Shown piece by piece: positions 18,561-27,360 of a DNA stretch of 64,000 bases. This DNA is from Croceivirga sp. (lineage in GTDB: Bacteria; Bacteroidota; Bacteroidia; Flavobacteriales; Flavobacteriaceae). The notes below the pieces were generated by a model that saw nothing but the letters and a program-made list of their open reading frames with translations, did not search any database and was not told where the DNA came from. The stretch spans positions 1 through 64,000 of the forward strand of contig JANQRG010000050.1 in NCBI GenBank assembly GCA_028284665.1. The letters are read 5' to 3'. Within the stretch, counting starts at the first letter, position 1. Each line of letters opens with the position of its first letter. The position numbers and the translations under genes were made by a program.

Positions 18561-19254
18561 AGGATTCGGCTCTTACTTGTTCAATTTTTTCGTCCTTCTC
18601 TATTATTCCATCTTTCAAGTACACAATACGCTTACACATATGGGCAATATCATCTTCATGGGTCACAACCAGAATAGTATTCCCCTGATCATTGATCTTT
18701 TGGATAAGTTCCATAATCTCATAAGAGGTAACACTGTCCAAGGCTCCGGTAAGCTCATCTGCCAGGAGTACCTTAGGTTCGGCTGCCATGGCCCGGGCTA
18801 TGGCTACACGCTGTTTTTGACCCCCGGAAAGCTCGCTGGGCAAGTGGTGGGCCCATTCCTTTAATCCCACCTGTTCCAAATACTTGAGCGCCTTCTCCTG
18901 TCGCTGCTTTCTAGGCATCCGCTGATAATACAAGGGTAAGGCTACATTCTCAAGGGCATTTTTATAATTGATCAGATTGAATGACTGAAATATGAAGCCT
19001 AAAAATTTATTGCGGTACTGCGCCGCTTTTGTCTCACTCAAATTCTTAATGGGTACACCATCCAGAATATATTCCCCGCTATCCGCACCATCCAACATTC
19101 CCAGGATATTCAGCAATGTAGATTTTCCGGAACCCGAAGATCCCATGATCGCTACCAACTCCCCGTCTTCCACAGATAAGTTGATTCCTTTTAGGACATG
19201 AAGCGAATTGCTTCCCATTTGGTAAGACTTGTGAAGATCTTTAATTTCTATCAT
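18553..19254 (-). CDS. MacB/LolD-type ABC ATPase
   Basis: 233 residues. Walker A GSSGSGKS (38-45), Q-loop at Gln90, signature LSGGQ (142-146), Walker B VLLADE (162-167) and switch His198 region (VVTHE). The usual ADEPTG after Walker B reads ADELTG here, with Leu168 for the normal Pro. It is the only ATPase in the operon, so it must energise the two pairs of permeases around it. Confidence 0.93.
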   Translation of the reverse strand: MIEIKDLHKSYQMGSNSLHVLKGINLSVEDGELVAIMGSSGSGKSTLLNILGMLDGADSGEYILDGVPIKNLSETKAAQYRNKFLGFIFQSFNLINYKNALENVALPLYYQRMPRKQRQEKALKYLEQVGLKEWAHHLPSELSGGQKQRVAIARAMAAEPKVLLADELTGALDSVTSYEIMELIQKINDQGNTILVVTHEDDIAHMCKRIVYLKDGIIEKDEKIEQVRAESYV

Positions 19255-19344
19255 GATTGGTTTCTTAGCTATCCGACATCCCGATATAGGACTGACAAGT
19301 TGTTAAATTGTTACAAGATTTGTATAAAATTTTTGTTAAAATGA

Positions 19345-20457
19345 TTATCGACTGCCCGCCTCATCCTCAACATTATTCCACACCTTGATCTTGTCGTTTT
19401 CGGAAATCCCGGATTTAACTTCCACAAAAATGCCATCACTGATCCCCAGTTCAATTGCTTTCCGCTCAAACTGCTGATCGCCTACCTCTATTTCAACAAA
19501 TGGCGCTTTGGTATCATCGTCAAACTGTACCAGGGCCTCTTTTAAAGCCAATACACTATCTGCACGCGCCAAAATGATGGAGGCATTGGCGCTCAGGCCA
19601 GCCCGGATAAAGGTAGAGTCCCGTTTGGTAAGCGTGCCTTTGATCTCAAATTGTATGGCCCCATTTTCCTCTACGCCTTTGGGCGCAATGTAGTCAAGTA
19701 CGGCATCAAATACCTGGTCTTCTATAGCACCCACGGTAATTTCCAAAGGCAGATCCTCGTATATTTTCCCTACCTCAGATTCATCTACTTTCCCTTCAAA
19801 GATCATGCGTTCTACATCAGCAATTGCGGCGATCGTGGTACCCTCATTAAAGTTATTACTCTCTATTACCTGATTCCCTTTTTCCACAGGAACATCCAGT
19901 ACCATTCCGCTTACCGTAGAACGGATCAAGGTAAGGGCCTGATTGCCATATCCTGAAGCGGTCCCGGTTTTTATGATGTCATACCGCTTGGTAGCCGCAC
20001 CATAGGACTGTCTTGCCTGATCAAAAGCTACTTCGGCCTGCTCCAGATCTGCCTGAGAAATCACCCCTTTATCAAACAATTCCAGTTGCCGGTCATAATT
20101 TCGTTTGGAATCGTTCAGGGTGATCTTAGCCTGATCTATTGCATCCCGGGCATCGTTCAGGGCAGTTAGGTTAGGAACTACAGTAATCTTTGCCAAAAGA
20201 TCCCCGGTTTTTACATAATCTCCTCCTTCCACATAGACCTCTTCTATTACCCCGGATATGTTGGGCTTTATCAATACTTCCTCTAAAGGAAGAATACTTC
20301 CTGTAGCCACCGCCTTTTTTACAATGGTCTGTTTTGTCGGAACTTCAGTGGTGTATACGATGGGGTCTTCCGAATTCTTCTGGTACAGATAGTACATTGC
20401 CCCGGTAAAGGAAACTACGATAAGCAATAAAATGATAATGGTTACCGACTTTTTCAT
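19345..20457 (-). CDS. MacA-like periplasmic adaptor (HlyD family), copy 1
   Basis: 370 residues with an N-terminal membrane helix (about 5-25), lipoyl-like domain, coiled-coil hairpin (about 105-155) and beta-barrel domain. A paralogue of the adaptor at 14872-16023. It lies between permease copy 2 and the ATPase. No lipobox is seen, so it is held by its helix. Confidence 0.9.
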   Translation of the reverse strand: MKKSVTIIILLLIVVSFTGAMYYLYQKNSEDPIVYTTEVPTKQTIVKKAVATGSILPLEEVLIKPNISGVIEEVYVEGGDYVKTGDLLAKITVVPNLTALNDARDAIDQAKITLNDSKRNYDRQLELFDKGVISQADLEQAEVAFDQARQSYGAATKRYDIIKTGTASGYGNQALTLIRSTVSGMVLDVPVEKGNQVIESNNFNEGTTIAAIADVERMIFEGKVDESEVGKIYEDLPLEITVGAIEDQVFDAVLDYIAPKGVEENGAIQFEIKGTLTKRDSTFIRAGLSANASIILARADSVLALKEALVQFDDDTKAPFVEIEVGDQQFERKAIELGISDGIFVEVKSGISENDKIKVWNNVEDEAGSR

Positions 20458-20486
20458 GATTATGATTTTTGATTGATTTTTTACGT

Positions 20487-21746
20487 TTATTCAGTGCGCA
20501 ACGCTTCTATAGGCCTGACCCTGATAGCGCTATTTGCAGGGATAAATCCGGCTAAAAGCCCGGAAAATATAAGTACCATCAATGCGCTGGCCACTACTCC
20601 AATACTTACACTGGGATTGAGAAACATGTCTACCGGTCCTACGTTATCCAACAAACTGTTAATGCCATAGATGGTCAATGCCCCTAATATAATGCCTGTC
20701 ATTCCGGAAATAATCGTTAGGAAAACAGATTCCATAAGGATCTGTTTTTTAATGGACCAGGGGGATTCTCCTAAGGCCCTTCGTATCCCTATTTCCTTGG
20801 TACGCTCTTTCACCACGATAAGCATAATATTACTCACTCCGATTATTCCGGAGATCAGTACGAAGGTGCCCACAATAATGGCAATCCACCGAATACCGGC
20901 AAACAAACTTTCTACCCGATTATATTGTTCGTAAAGGTCAAAATACCCGATAGCCCTATTGTCTTCCGGATGTACCTTGTGCTTTTTCTTCATCACATTG
21001 ACTATCTTGTCTTTCAGCACCGAAATTGAACTGCCATCCTTTGCGGTGATTGCCATCCATCCTACTTCCTCACCTCTATTGAAGGCCTGGGAAAAAGCGG
21101 TAAAAGGCACAAATATCTCTTTTTGGGCCTCTTCTCCCCCATCACTAGTATTCTTTTTGTAGGTTCCCACCACCAGGAAATTCACGCCTTGTATCTTAAT
21201 GTAGGTCCCTAGCGCCTCCTCCCCTCGTTCATACAAATCATTGCGTACTCCCTGTCCAATTATGGCTATTTTCCGTTTCTCGTTAATATCGTTGTAATTG
21301 ATAAACCGCCCGGAGGTGATTGTCATAGGATCCTGGTTGATAATTTCCGGATAGTCCCCATAAATGTTGTAGGCTCCCGTATTCAATCCACGAACAACAT
21401 TGTTTCCACCGGAACTGAAGCCTCCCAATTGATTCCTTGGTGAAATAAATCGCAGATTGGGCACATTATTCCGAATACTCTGTACGTCTTCCCGCTGAAA
21501 TTCAAAACTCCGGTCTTTCGGAAGACCTTGATAGGGTTTGGTTGTTCTACGGGTCCACATAAACATCGTATTGGTCGCGATATCGCCAAAATCGGCATTA
21601 ATTCCATTTTCCAACCCTTTACCAGCAGCCAGGAGCACTATTAAAATAAATATCCCCCAGAAAACGCCAAAGGCAGTGAGTAATGTCCTAAACCAATTGG
21701 TGGTCAATACTTCAAGAATCTCTTTCCAACGATCTCTATTGAACAT
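20487..21746 (-). CDS. MacB-type ABC permease subunit, copy 2
   Basis: 419 residues: N-terminal helix (about 20-42), MacB periplasmic core domain with a basic stretch near 70 (WTRRTTKPY), FtsX C-terminal domain with KERTKEIGIRRALGESPWSI. One base after copy 1. The likely substrate class for such flavobacterial MacAB-like pumps is peptides, antibiotics or lipoproteins, but nothing here decides. Confidence 0.9.
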   Translation of the reverse strand: MFNRDRWKEILEVLTTNWFRTLLTAFGVFWGIFILIVLLAAGKGLENGINADFGDIATNTMFMWTRRTTKPYQGLPKDRSFEFQREDVQSIRNNVPNLRFISPRNQLGGFSSGGNNVVRGLNTGAYNIYGDYPEIINQDPMTITSGRFINYNDINEKRKIAIIGQGVRNDLYERGEEALGTYIKIQGVNFLVVGTYKKNTSDGGEEAQKEIFVPFTAFSQAFNRGEEVGWMAITAKDGSSISVLKDKIVNVMKKKHKVHPEDNRAIGYFDLYEQYNRVESLFAGIRWIAIIVGTFVLISGIIGVSNIMLIVVKERTKEIGIRRALGESPWSIKKQILMESVFLTIISGMTGIILGALTIYGINSLLDNVGPVDMFLNPSVSIGVVASALMVLIFSGLLAGFIPANSAIRVRPIEALRTE

Positions 21747-21747
21747 A

Positions 21748-22992
21748 TTATTCGTCTCTTAATGCTTCGATAGTGTGTACCCTTGCGGCCCGCCATGCCG
21801 GAAAAAATCCAGCCACAGTTCCAGCAATGATCAGGACCATTACTGTGGTAAAGGCCACATTGAAACTTACCGAGGGATTTACGACGTAGTCAATCTCTAT
21901 ATGCGGCCCTACGATTTCCAGAAGTGCCATACTGAATATAAGTCCACCAAACCCGGAAATCGCTGTAACAAAAATAGCCTCATGCAAAATCATAGCCACA
22001 ATGGACCAGGGTTTAGCGCCAAGCGCTTTTCGGATCCCTATTTCCCGGGTACGTTCTTTAACTACGATCAACATAATGTTACTGACACCTACCACTCCGG
22101 CAATAATGGTACAGACGCCCACAAACCAAAAGAACAATTTAATGTTATTGGTTAAACTGAAATAGCGCTTTGCCTCCTCCATCGCACTCCAAACATTAAC
22201 CGCAGATGTATCATCCGGGGCTACCGTGTGTTGCTCCTGTAGGTGAGCTTTTAGATTTTCTTTAAAATCAATGGCCTGAGCGACGGCCATGTCAAAGTTT
22301 TTTACCGGATTAAGGGTAAAAAACATATTGTTTATCCGGTTACCGCCATTGAACACCCGTTGTGCCGTGGTGACCGGGATATAAATGCGTTCCTCTTCAC
22401 GCTCATTATTATCTTTTAAAACCCCTATTATCTTAAATGGAATACCCGATATTTCTATATATTCCCCCACCGGGGAATCCACTTCGGTGAAGACATCTGT
22501 TCGTATTTTTTTGCCTATTACCGCCACTTTAGCTGCTGTGTTCTGATCCGGGTAGTTTAAAAAACGTCCTTCGATCATTCCGGCATTTTCAATAAATTGA
22601 TATTTATGGGATACCCCTTGAACACTATACACCAAACTCTCTTTTCCGTAGTTTACGTTAACGCCGCGTACAAACATCCTACTGGATTGGTGCTCGATAA
22701 GCTCGTCAAATAAGGTGTTAGAAGATTCGAAGTTTTCATTTACAAACTGTATGGAACGTCCAGGATTCATTCCCTTGTATTCCTTAGAGGTAACCCCTGG
22801 CCAGACTTCTATACTGGTCGAGGCATCTTGTTTAAACTCTTGCTCAATACCATTGCGCATGCCTTGTCCAAAACCTAGCAAAATAACTAGGATAAAAATC
22901 CCTGATGCAACGGAGAGACCCGTAAGAAAAGTGCGCAATTTGTTTTTGCGAATAGTATCAAAGATCTCTTGCCACCTTTCGATGTCAAACAT
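21748..22992 (-). CDS. MacB-type ABC permease subunit, copy 1
   Basis: 414 residues, first gene of the export operon. N-terminal helix (about 20-40), periplasmic core domain, FtsX domain with KERTREIGIRKALGAKPWSI. The order of the operon is permease, permease, adaptor, ATPase, permease, permease, adaptor, TolC, that is, a duplicated permease-permease-adaptor module sharing one ATPase and one outer-membrane channel. No clear TAnnTTTG box was found in the 100 bases upstream. Confidence 0.9.
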   Translation of the reverse strand: MFDIERWQEIFDTIRKNKLRTFLTGLSVASGIFILVILLGFGQGMRNGIEQEFKQDASTSIEVWPGVTSKEYKGMNPGRSIQFVNENFESSNTLFDELIEHQSSRMFVRGVNVNYGKESLVYSVQGVSHKYQFIENAGMIEGRFLNYPDQNTAAKVAVIGKKIRTDVFTEVDSPVGEYIEISGIPFKIIGVLKDNNEREEERIYIPVTTAQRVFNGGNRINNMFFTLNPVKNFDMAVAQAIDFKENLKAHLQEQHTVAPDDTSAVNVWSAMEEAKRYFSLTNNIKLFFWFVGVCTIIAGVVGVSNIMLIVVKERTREIGIRKALGAKPWSIVAMILHEAIFVTAISGFGGLIFSMALLEIVGPHIEIDYVVNPSVSFNVAFTTVMVLIIAGTVAGFFPAWRAARVHTIEALRDE

Positions 22993-23096
22993 TGGGTTGG
23001 TTTTAATGATTGATGAAATACGTTAACGTACTTTTAATAAGACTACCAGCGACCTAAAATGTTACAGTTTTCTTTGTTTTTTTTAGCTCCCTAACT

Positions 23097-23318
23097 TTAG
23101 CTCCTAATTTTTCGATAGACCAAATAGAATACACCGCCTACCAAAACGTAAGGAATGGCCATCAAATAGACAATACCGTTGTTGATCCCTTCCGCCTGAC
23201 TGTTATCCGCTTCGCTTTCTAATGCAGCCCTGCACATGGCACACTGTGCTTCCAGCACCGAAGGGCTAAATAGTGCACTGAGCACAAGAAATATCAGGAT
23301 GATCTTTTTAGTGGACAT
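23097..23318 (-). CDS. small membrane protein at end of cytochrome oxidase cluster
   Basis: 73 residues with a signal sequence (1-24), a short periplasmic stretch with a CAMC motif (Cys26, Cys29) and one C-terminal helix (about 48-68) followed by a basic end. It overlaps the DUF420 gene by 11 bases and so belongs to the same transcript. The family is unnamed to me; the two cysteines next to SCO suggest a role in copper handling or redox maturation of oxidase, which is inference. Confidence 0.75.
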   Translation of the reverse strand: MSTKKIILIFLVLSALFSPSVLEAQCAMCRAALESEADNSQAEGINNGIVYLMAIPYVLVGGVFYLVYRKIRS

Positions 23319-23841
23319 AATACGGGGATATCATCAGATACACTATAACACCAGTAACCGCCACATACAGCCAAATGGGAAAGGTATACTTCGCCCAGGC
23401 CCTGTGCGCCTTAAAATCTTTCAAGTAGGTTTTACTGTAGGTGATCAATACCAGTGGGATGACCGCAATGGACAGCAAGATATGGGAAATAAGAATGAAA
23501 AAGTATACTCCCCTCCAGAGTCCTTCCCCGCCATAAGGTGTAGCATCCGAAGTCATATGATAGGCCACATACATTACCAGGAATAGGACGGAAAACACAA
23601 TACAAGTAGTCATTACTCTTTGGTGCAGCCGTTGTTTGCCATTTTTGATGGCCATTACGGCAATGATCAACAGTAGGGCGGTCACGCCATTGATCGTGGC
23701 ATAAATAGGAGGAAGGAAAGTCAACGGTTTGGCATTGGGGATCTTATACCCAAACAAAATGGCAACCACTACGGGTATAGCGATCGACAATATCGTAATC
23801 CAAACCTTTACTTTTTTTTCCTGCTTGAGCGTTGTTTCCAT
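23308..23841 (-). CDS. DUF420 family membrane protein
   Basis: 177 residues with five predicted helices (about 13-30, 41-62, 77-97, 115-137, 152-172) and histidines near helix ends (HQR, YHMTSD, ISHILLS). DUF420 proteins are CtaG-like in position and commonly sit beside SCO and heme-copper oxidase genes in Bacteroidota; a role in oxidase assembly is likely but not proven. It abuts SCO with no gap. Confidence 0.85.
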   Translation of the reverse strand: METTLKQEKKVKVWITILSIAIPVVVAILFGYKIPNAKPLTFLPPIYATINGVTALLLIIAVMAIKNGKQRLHQRVMTTCIVFSVLFLVMYVAYHMTSDATPYGGEGLWRGVYFFILISHILLSIAVIPLVLITYSKTYLKDFKAHRAWAKYTFPIWLYVAVTGVIVYLMISPYYVH

Positions 23842-24585
23842 TTATTCCGAAAGCAATTTTTGAATATCTTCTTTTAGCATAGTGATCTGTTGTGATTCCC
23901 CTTCATTATTTACCCCTTGTTCTTCCGTAATTGTCCCACGGTAATAGATCATAGGATTCCCAAAGGCATCCGTCCGGGAACGTAAATACCCTTGTTTATC
24001 TACTAAGGCAAACATTCCGGAATGCTCAAATCCGCCTGGTGCATCGGCCGCCTCATTTGCAAACACATAAAACCCTTCCCTGGCCAGGGTGTAAATACTG
24101 TCTTTATTCCCGGTAAGCAAATGCCAGTTCGGGTGGGTAATTCCATATTTAGTAGCGTAGTGCTTTAACACTTCCGGGCTATCGTACCTCGGGTTGATGG
24201 TAAAGGATACCATCCCAAAGTCGTCGTTGTCCGGAAAGGTATCTTGGAGTTCAACCAGGTTCTGTGTCATGACCGGACAGATGGTAGGACAGGTGGTAAA
24301 AAAGAAATCGACCACATATACTTTCCCCAAATAATCCTTATCGGTAACCAACACACTGTCCTGGTTCAGGAAGGAGAAGCCTGGTACTTTCCGTTTTTGC
24401 CCGTTATTCACAATATAGGTCAATTCCTGAACGCCCGTTACCCCGGCCAATCGGTCATTATCCACCACTGTGCCTTTTTCAATACGCCGGGTGATCTCCA
24501 GAACGGCAAAAATACCAAAGAGCAGCACCACTGCTGACACCCAGATATAGGTATACTTCTTTTTACTACTTGCTCCTTTGGGCAT
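23842..24585 (-). CDS. SCO1/SenC family copper chaperone
   Basis: 247 residues anchored by an N-terminal helix (about 11-30) with a periplasmic thioredoxin-like domain. The copper ligands are Cys99 and Cys103 in TTCPTICP and His188 in FEHSG. It delivers copper to the CuA site of cytochrome oxidase subunit II or keeps its cysteines reduced. The start overlaps the end of the preceding thioredoxin-like gene by 20 bases. Subunits I and II themselves are not in the window. Confidence 0.92.
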   Translation of the reverse strand: MPKGASSKKKYTYIWVSAVVLLFGIFAVLEITRRIEKGTVVDNDRLAGVTGVQELTYIVNNGQKRKVPGFSFLNQDSVLVTDKDYLGKVYVVDFFFTTCPTICPVMTQNLVELQDTFPDNDDFGMVSFTINPRYDSPEVLKHYATKYGITHPNWHLLTGNKDSIYTLAREGFYVFANEAADAPGGFEHSGMFALVDKQGYLRSRTDAFGNPMIYYRGTITEEQGVNNEGESQQITMLKEDIQKLLSE

Positions 24586-25198
24586 TGTTCTTCTTTAAGG
24601 CCAGCCGGTATTCGGCAAGAATTATTTTGACATCGTCCTCCATTTTATTGTTGAGTTCAGCCACAGAGGTGGCGTTGTAGCCGTACTTGATCCCTTCGTC
24701 CTCATCATCATTCCTACCGCGTAAGTTACCCTCCTTATCGATAATAAACACATAAGGGGTGCCCAGGGCGTCATCCAATTCCAGGTTAGCCCCAAGACTG
24801 TTAAAAACGGTTTGGATGGCCGCATCTTCCGCAAAAACGAAATTCCAATTTTGGTTATCCGCGAGTTGCCCCAATTCTTCTTTGATCGCCAAAGCCTGCT
24901 CCTCTTTTCCTTCTGGCACCAGCATTACAAATTGGAAATCCCTGAATTCATAAAAACGCTTATAGATCTTTTGATTCAGGTTAAAAGCGATACCCTTCTG
25001 TTGTTCGATCTCCCTCCCCACAAAGCCCAAAATGGTTATCTTGCCCTTAAGGGTGTAGGCCGGGTCAATAAAAGCTACATCGCTAATGTTTTCCTGGAGT
25101 ACAGGTAACCTTCCAAAATTATTGACCCCGGAAGCAAAAAACAAATAGGCCACCAACGGGAAAATGAAAAGCACTACTAAAACAAAGGTCTTTTTCAC
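24566..25198 (-). CDS. membrane-anchored thioredoxin-like protein without CxxC
   Basis: 210 residues from GTG 25198 (VKKTFVLVVLF...). A longer frame from TTG 25243 would begin inside a terminator hairpin and adds residues before the membrane helix, so GTG is preferred. One N-terminal helix (about 5-23) is followed by a thioredoxin-like fold (KITILGFVG, FQFVMLVPE, GTPYVFIIDKEGNLRGR). The position where SCO has CxxxC reads GFVGREIE, so there are no redox or copper cysteines. It is probably an SCO-like accessory of oxidase assembly; the function is not known. Confidence 0.75.
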   Translation of the reverse strand: MKKTFVLVVLFIFPLVAYLFFASGVNNFGRLPVLQENISDVAFIDPAYTLKGKITILGFVGREIEQQKGIAFNLNQKIYKRFYEFRDFQFVMLVPEGKEEQALAIKEELGQLADNQNWNFVFAEDAAIQTVFNSLGANLELDDALGTPYVFIIDKEGNLRGRNDDEDEGIKYGYNATSVAELNNKMEDDVKIILAEYRLALKKNNAQRSK

Positions 25199-25229
25199 GG
25201 CTGAAATCTCAGTATGCAAAAATAAAAAA

Positions 25230-25249
25230 AGGCGGTCGTACAACCGCCT
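25230..25249 (-). terminator. terminator between oxidase subunits and assembly genes
   Basis: AGGCGGT (25230-25236) pairs with ACCGCCT (25243-25249), and on the minus strand seven T residues follow. It stands 22 bases after the subunit IV stop, so the cyoE-ctaE-ctaE-ctaF part may end here, with partial read-through into the assembly genes. Confidence 0.8.
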
Positions 25250-25271
25250 AATAAACTCTTAAACAATTCCG

Positions 25272-25661
25272 TTAAAAATCCCAGGCCAGGAAGCCCTCTT
25301 TAAATATGTCAAAGACATATGTGGCTTCGAACAACAAAATGAAGATAAGGTAGGATACCAGGAAAATTGGGGTCCAAACCACCGCACGGCGCAGGGAACT
25401 TCGCTCATCCCGCATATGCATAAAATCCCAGGTAATATAATACGCTTTTACCAGGGTAAGGATAATGAAGATCCAGTTCAGCAATTTCATCTCCAAAAAA
25501 TAATTTTCAACCAGGATCGCAGGTTTATAGATCCCAAGGATAACCTCAATCGCAGTGACGATGGATAGGAAAATCAATACGGCCCAGATCTTTCGGGTGT
25601 TGGATCGGAAGTTGATCCCTCCTGCCCATCTGAATATTTTTAATATATGTTCGTGTCCCAT
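25272..25661 (-). CDS. cytochrome c oxidase subunit IV family protein
   Basis: 129 residues with three helices (about 27-46, 58-76, 93-117), fitting the prokaryotic COX4/CtaF type. It begins with a short His-rich polar segment MGHEH. It lies directly behind the subunit III gene (32-base gap), as in other Bacteroidota caa3-type oxidase clusters. Confidence 0.85.
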   Translation of the reverse strand: MGHEHILKIFRWAGGINFRSNTRKIWAVLIFLSIVTAIEVILGIYKPAILVENYFLEMKLLNWIFIILTLVKAYYITWDFMHMRDERSSLRRAVVWTPIFLVSYLIFILLFEATYVFDIFKEGFLAWDF

Positions 25662-25693
25662 TATTTTAGCTATTAGACTTTAGATGTTAGACG

Positions 25694-26668
25694 TTAGACG
25701 AGATAGAAGAAGGTAAATACAAATACCCACACCAGGTCTACAAAGTGCCAGTACAATCCCACTTTCTCTACCATCTCATAATGTCCTCTGCGTTCGTAGG
25801 TCCCGATAATTATATTGAAGAAAATAATGACATTGATCACTACCCCGGAGAATACGTGAAATCCGTGAAATCCGGTAATGAAAAAGAAAAAGTCAGCAAA
25901 TAAGCGGCTTCCGTATTCATTTCTAACCAAATTTGCCCCTTCTACTACTCTCACGGCATCCTTTAACCTTCCCAGGGATGCTTTTCGATCCAACACCGTT
26001 TTCTCCCCTTCTTCATTGATCTTTTCCGTGCGGATCAAAATGTTAGGATTCGCCTGAAAGCCGGCAATTACTTCGTTCAGGGAATAGGAGGTTTGATACC
26101 CTTCTTCCTGGTACCATACGCCCTCACTCATTGTATGCTTTACCCGTTCTTCCGGGAGGGTTTTAGAGAAGTCAGCCAGGGCCGCGCGTTCCCCGGTATC
26201 CGCTTTCACAAATTGAAGGACACGCCCCCCTTTGGTTTCCAGCGCTCCGTAATCTCCTTTGATAAAGGTAGCCCATTCCCAGGCCTGTGAGCCTACGAAG
26301 ATAGCACCGCCAATAATGGTGAGGAACATATACAAGATCACCTTATTCTGCATCATTCGATGCCCCGCATCTACCGCTAACACCATAGTAACGGAAGACA
26401 TGATGAGGATAAAGGTCATAAAGGCCACATAGATCATGGGGTAGTTCCCATGGAAAAACGGTACGTGGGTAAACACTTCATCGGCAATAGGCCAGGTCTC
26501 GATAAACTTAAATCTTGAAAACCCATAAGAGGCCAAAAACCCGGAAAAGGTCAGCGCATCTGAAACAATAAAAAACCACATCATCAACTTGCCATAGCTG
26601 GCTCCCAGAGGCCGGTTGCCTCCTCCCCAAACGTTTTCTTCTTCTCCGGTCGTAACCGTTGTATCCAT
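25694..26668 (-). CDS. cytochrome c oxidase subunit III, long form
   Basis: 324 residues. The helix pattern of subunit III is seen at both ends (about 28-48, 75-97, 105-125, and three helices from about 228 on, with FFFITGFHGFHVFSG and YWHFVDLVWVFVFTFFYLV). Between them an extra hydrophilic insertion of about 105 residues (about 125-230) is rich in Lys, Glu and Thr. A second, short subunit III gene lies just upstream, so the oxidase probably uses both or they are a split pair. An extended subunit III is known in Flavobacteriia. Confidence 0.9.
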   Translation of the reverse strand: MDTTVTTGEEENVWGGGNRPLGASYGKLMMWFFIVSDALTFSGFLASYGFSRFKFIETWPIADEVFTHVPFFHGNYPMIYVAFMTFILIMSSVTMVLAVDAGHRMMQNKVILYMFLTIIGGAIFVGSQAWEWATFIKGDYGALETKGGRVLQFVKADTGERAALADFSKTLPEERVKHTMSEGVWYQEEGYQTSYSLNEVIAGFQANPNILIRTEKINEEGEKTVLDRKASLGRLKDAVRVVEGANLVRNEYGSRLFADFFFFITGFHGFHVFSGVVINVIIFFNIIIGTYERRGHYEMVEKVGLYWHFVDLVWVFVFTFFYLV

Positions 26669-26773
26669 AAATAGCGTTTTAATAAAACTTTAGCAAATTT
26701 ACACCTTTTGCCTATTTGAAAAAGCGAAAATTAAAAGAACCCCGTGAATCTTTTTCAATCGACACTGAATTTA

Positions 26774-27358
26774 TCACACAAACAACATAAATAGGATCAA
26801 ATACACCCAAAGCAGGTCTAAAAAATGCCAGAAGGTGGCGCCCAGTTCCAGGCCCAGTATATTTTCAGGGGTATATTTTCGTCGTACTTGTTGTACCAGC
26901 ACTACTGACAACGAAACCAAGCCGGCGACCACATGAAGGATATGCACAGCGGCGATCAAAAAAATGTAGGACATTTTAATGTTGCTGGTCGGGCCGGTAA
27001 AAAAGTAGCCGCTACCGATCATTTGGGAAAATCCAAAAAATTGCAATCCAATAAAGGTGATCCCTAATACTAAGGTAATTCCCAGCCATTGGGTTGCTTG
27101 TTTTTGCTGATTCTTTTTTACCGCGCGTTTTGCCAGGATATACGTTAGGCTACTGACTATAATTATGGCCGTACTGATAAAAAAGGCCTGGGGCAATTCA
27201 ACATCGTCCAGCCAATCCTTTCGCTTACTACTCACGATATAGGCGCTGGTCCACCCGGCAAAACCCATGATCAAGCTGACGATACCAAACCAAAGCATCA
27301 TCTTTTTTGCCCGGATATGCTTTTCTTTTGCGGTACCCTGTGTTAAATCCACACTCAT
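26774..27358 (-). CDS. cytochrome c oxidase subunit III, short form
   Basis: 194 residues with five helices. It ends in the subunit III signature GATFWHFLDLLWVYLILFMLFV-like pattern, with HILHVVAGL in the fourth helix. It follows cyoE with a two-base gap and precedes the long subunit III gene. It belongs to the heme-copper oxidase subunit III family. Confidence 0.9.
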   Translation of the reverse strand: MSVDLTQGTAKEKHIRAKKMMLWFGIVSLIMGFAGWTSAYIVSSKRKDWLDDVELPQAFFISTAIIIVSSLTYILAKRAVKKNQQKQATQWLGITLVLGITFIGLQFFGFSQMIGSGYFFTGPTSNIKMSYIFLIAAVHILHVVAGLVSLSVVLVQQVRRKYTPENILGLELGATFWHFLDLLWVYLILFMLFV

Positions 27359-27360
27359 AG

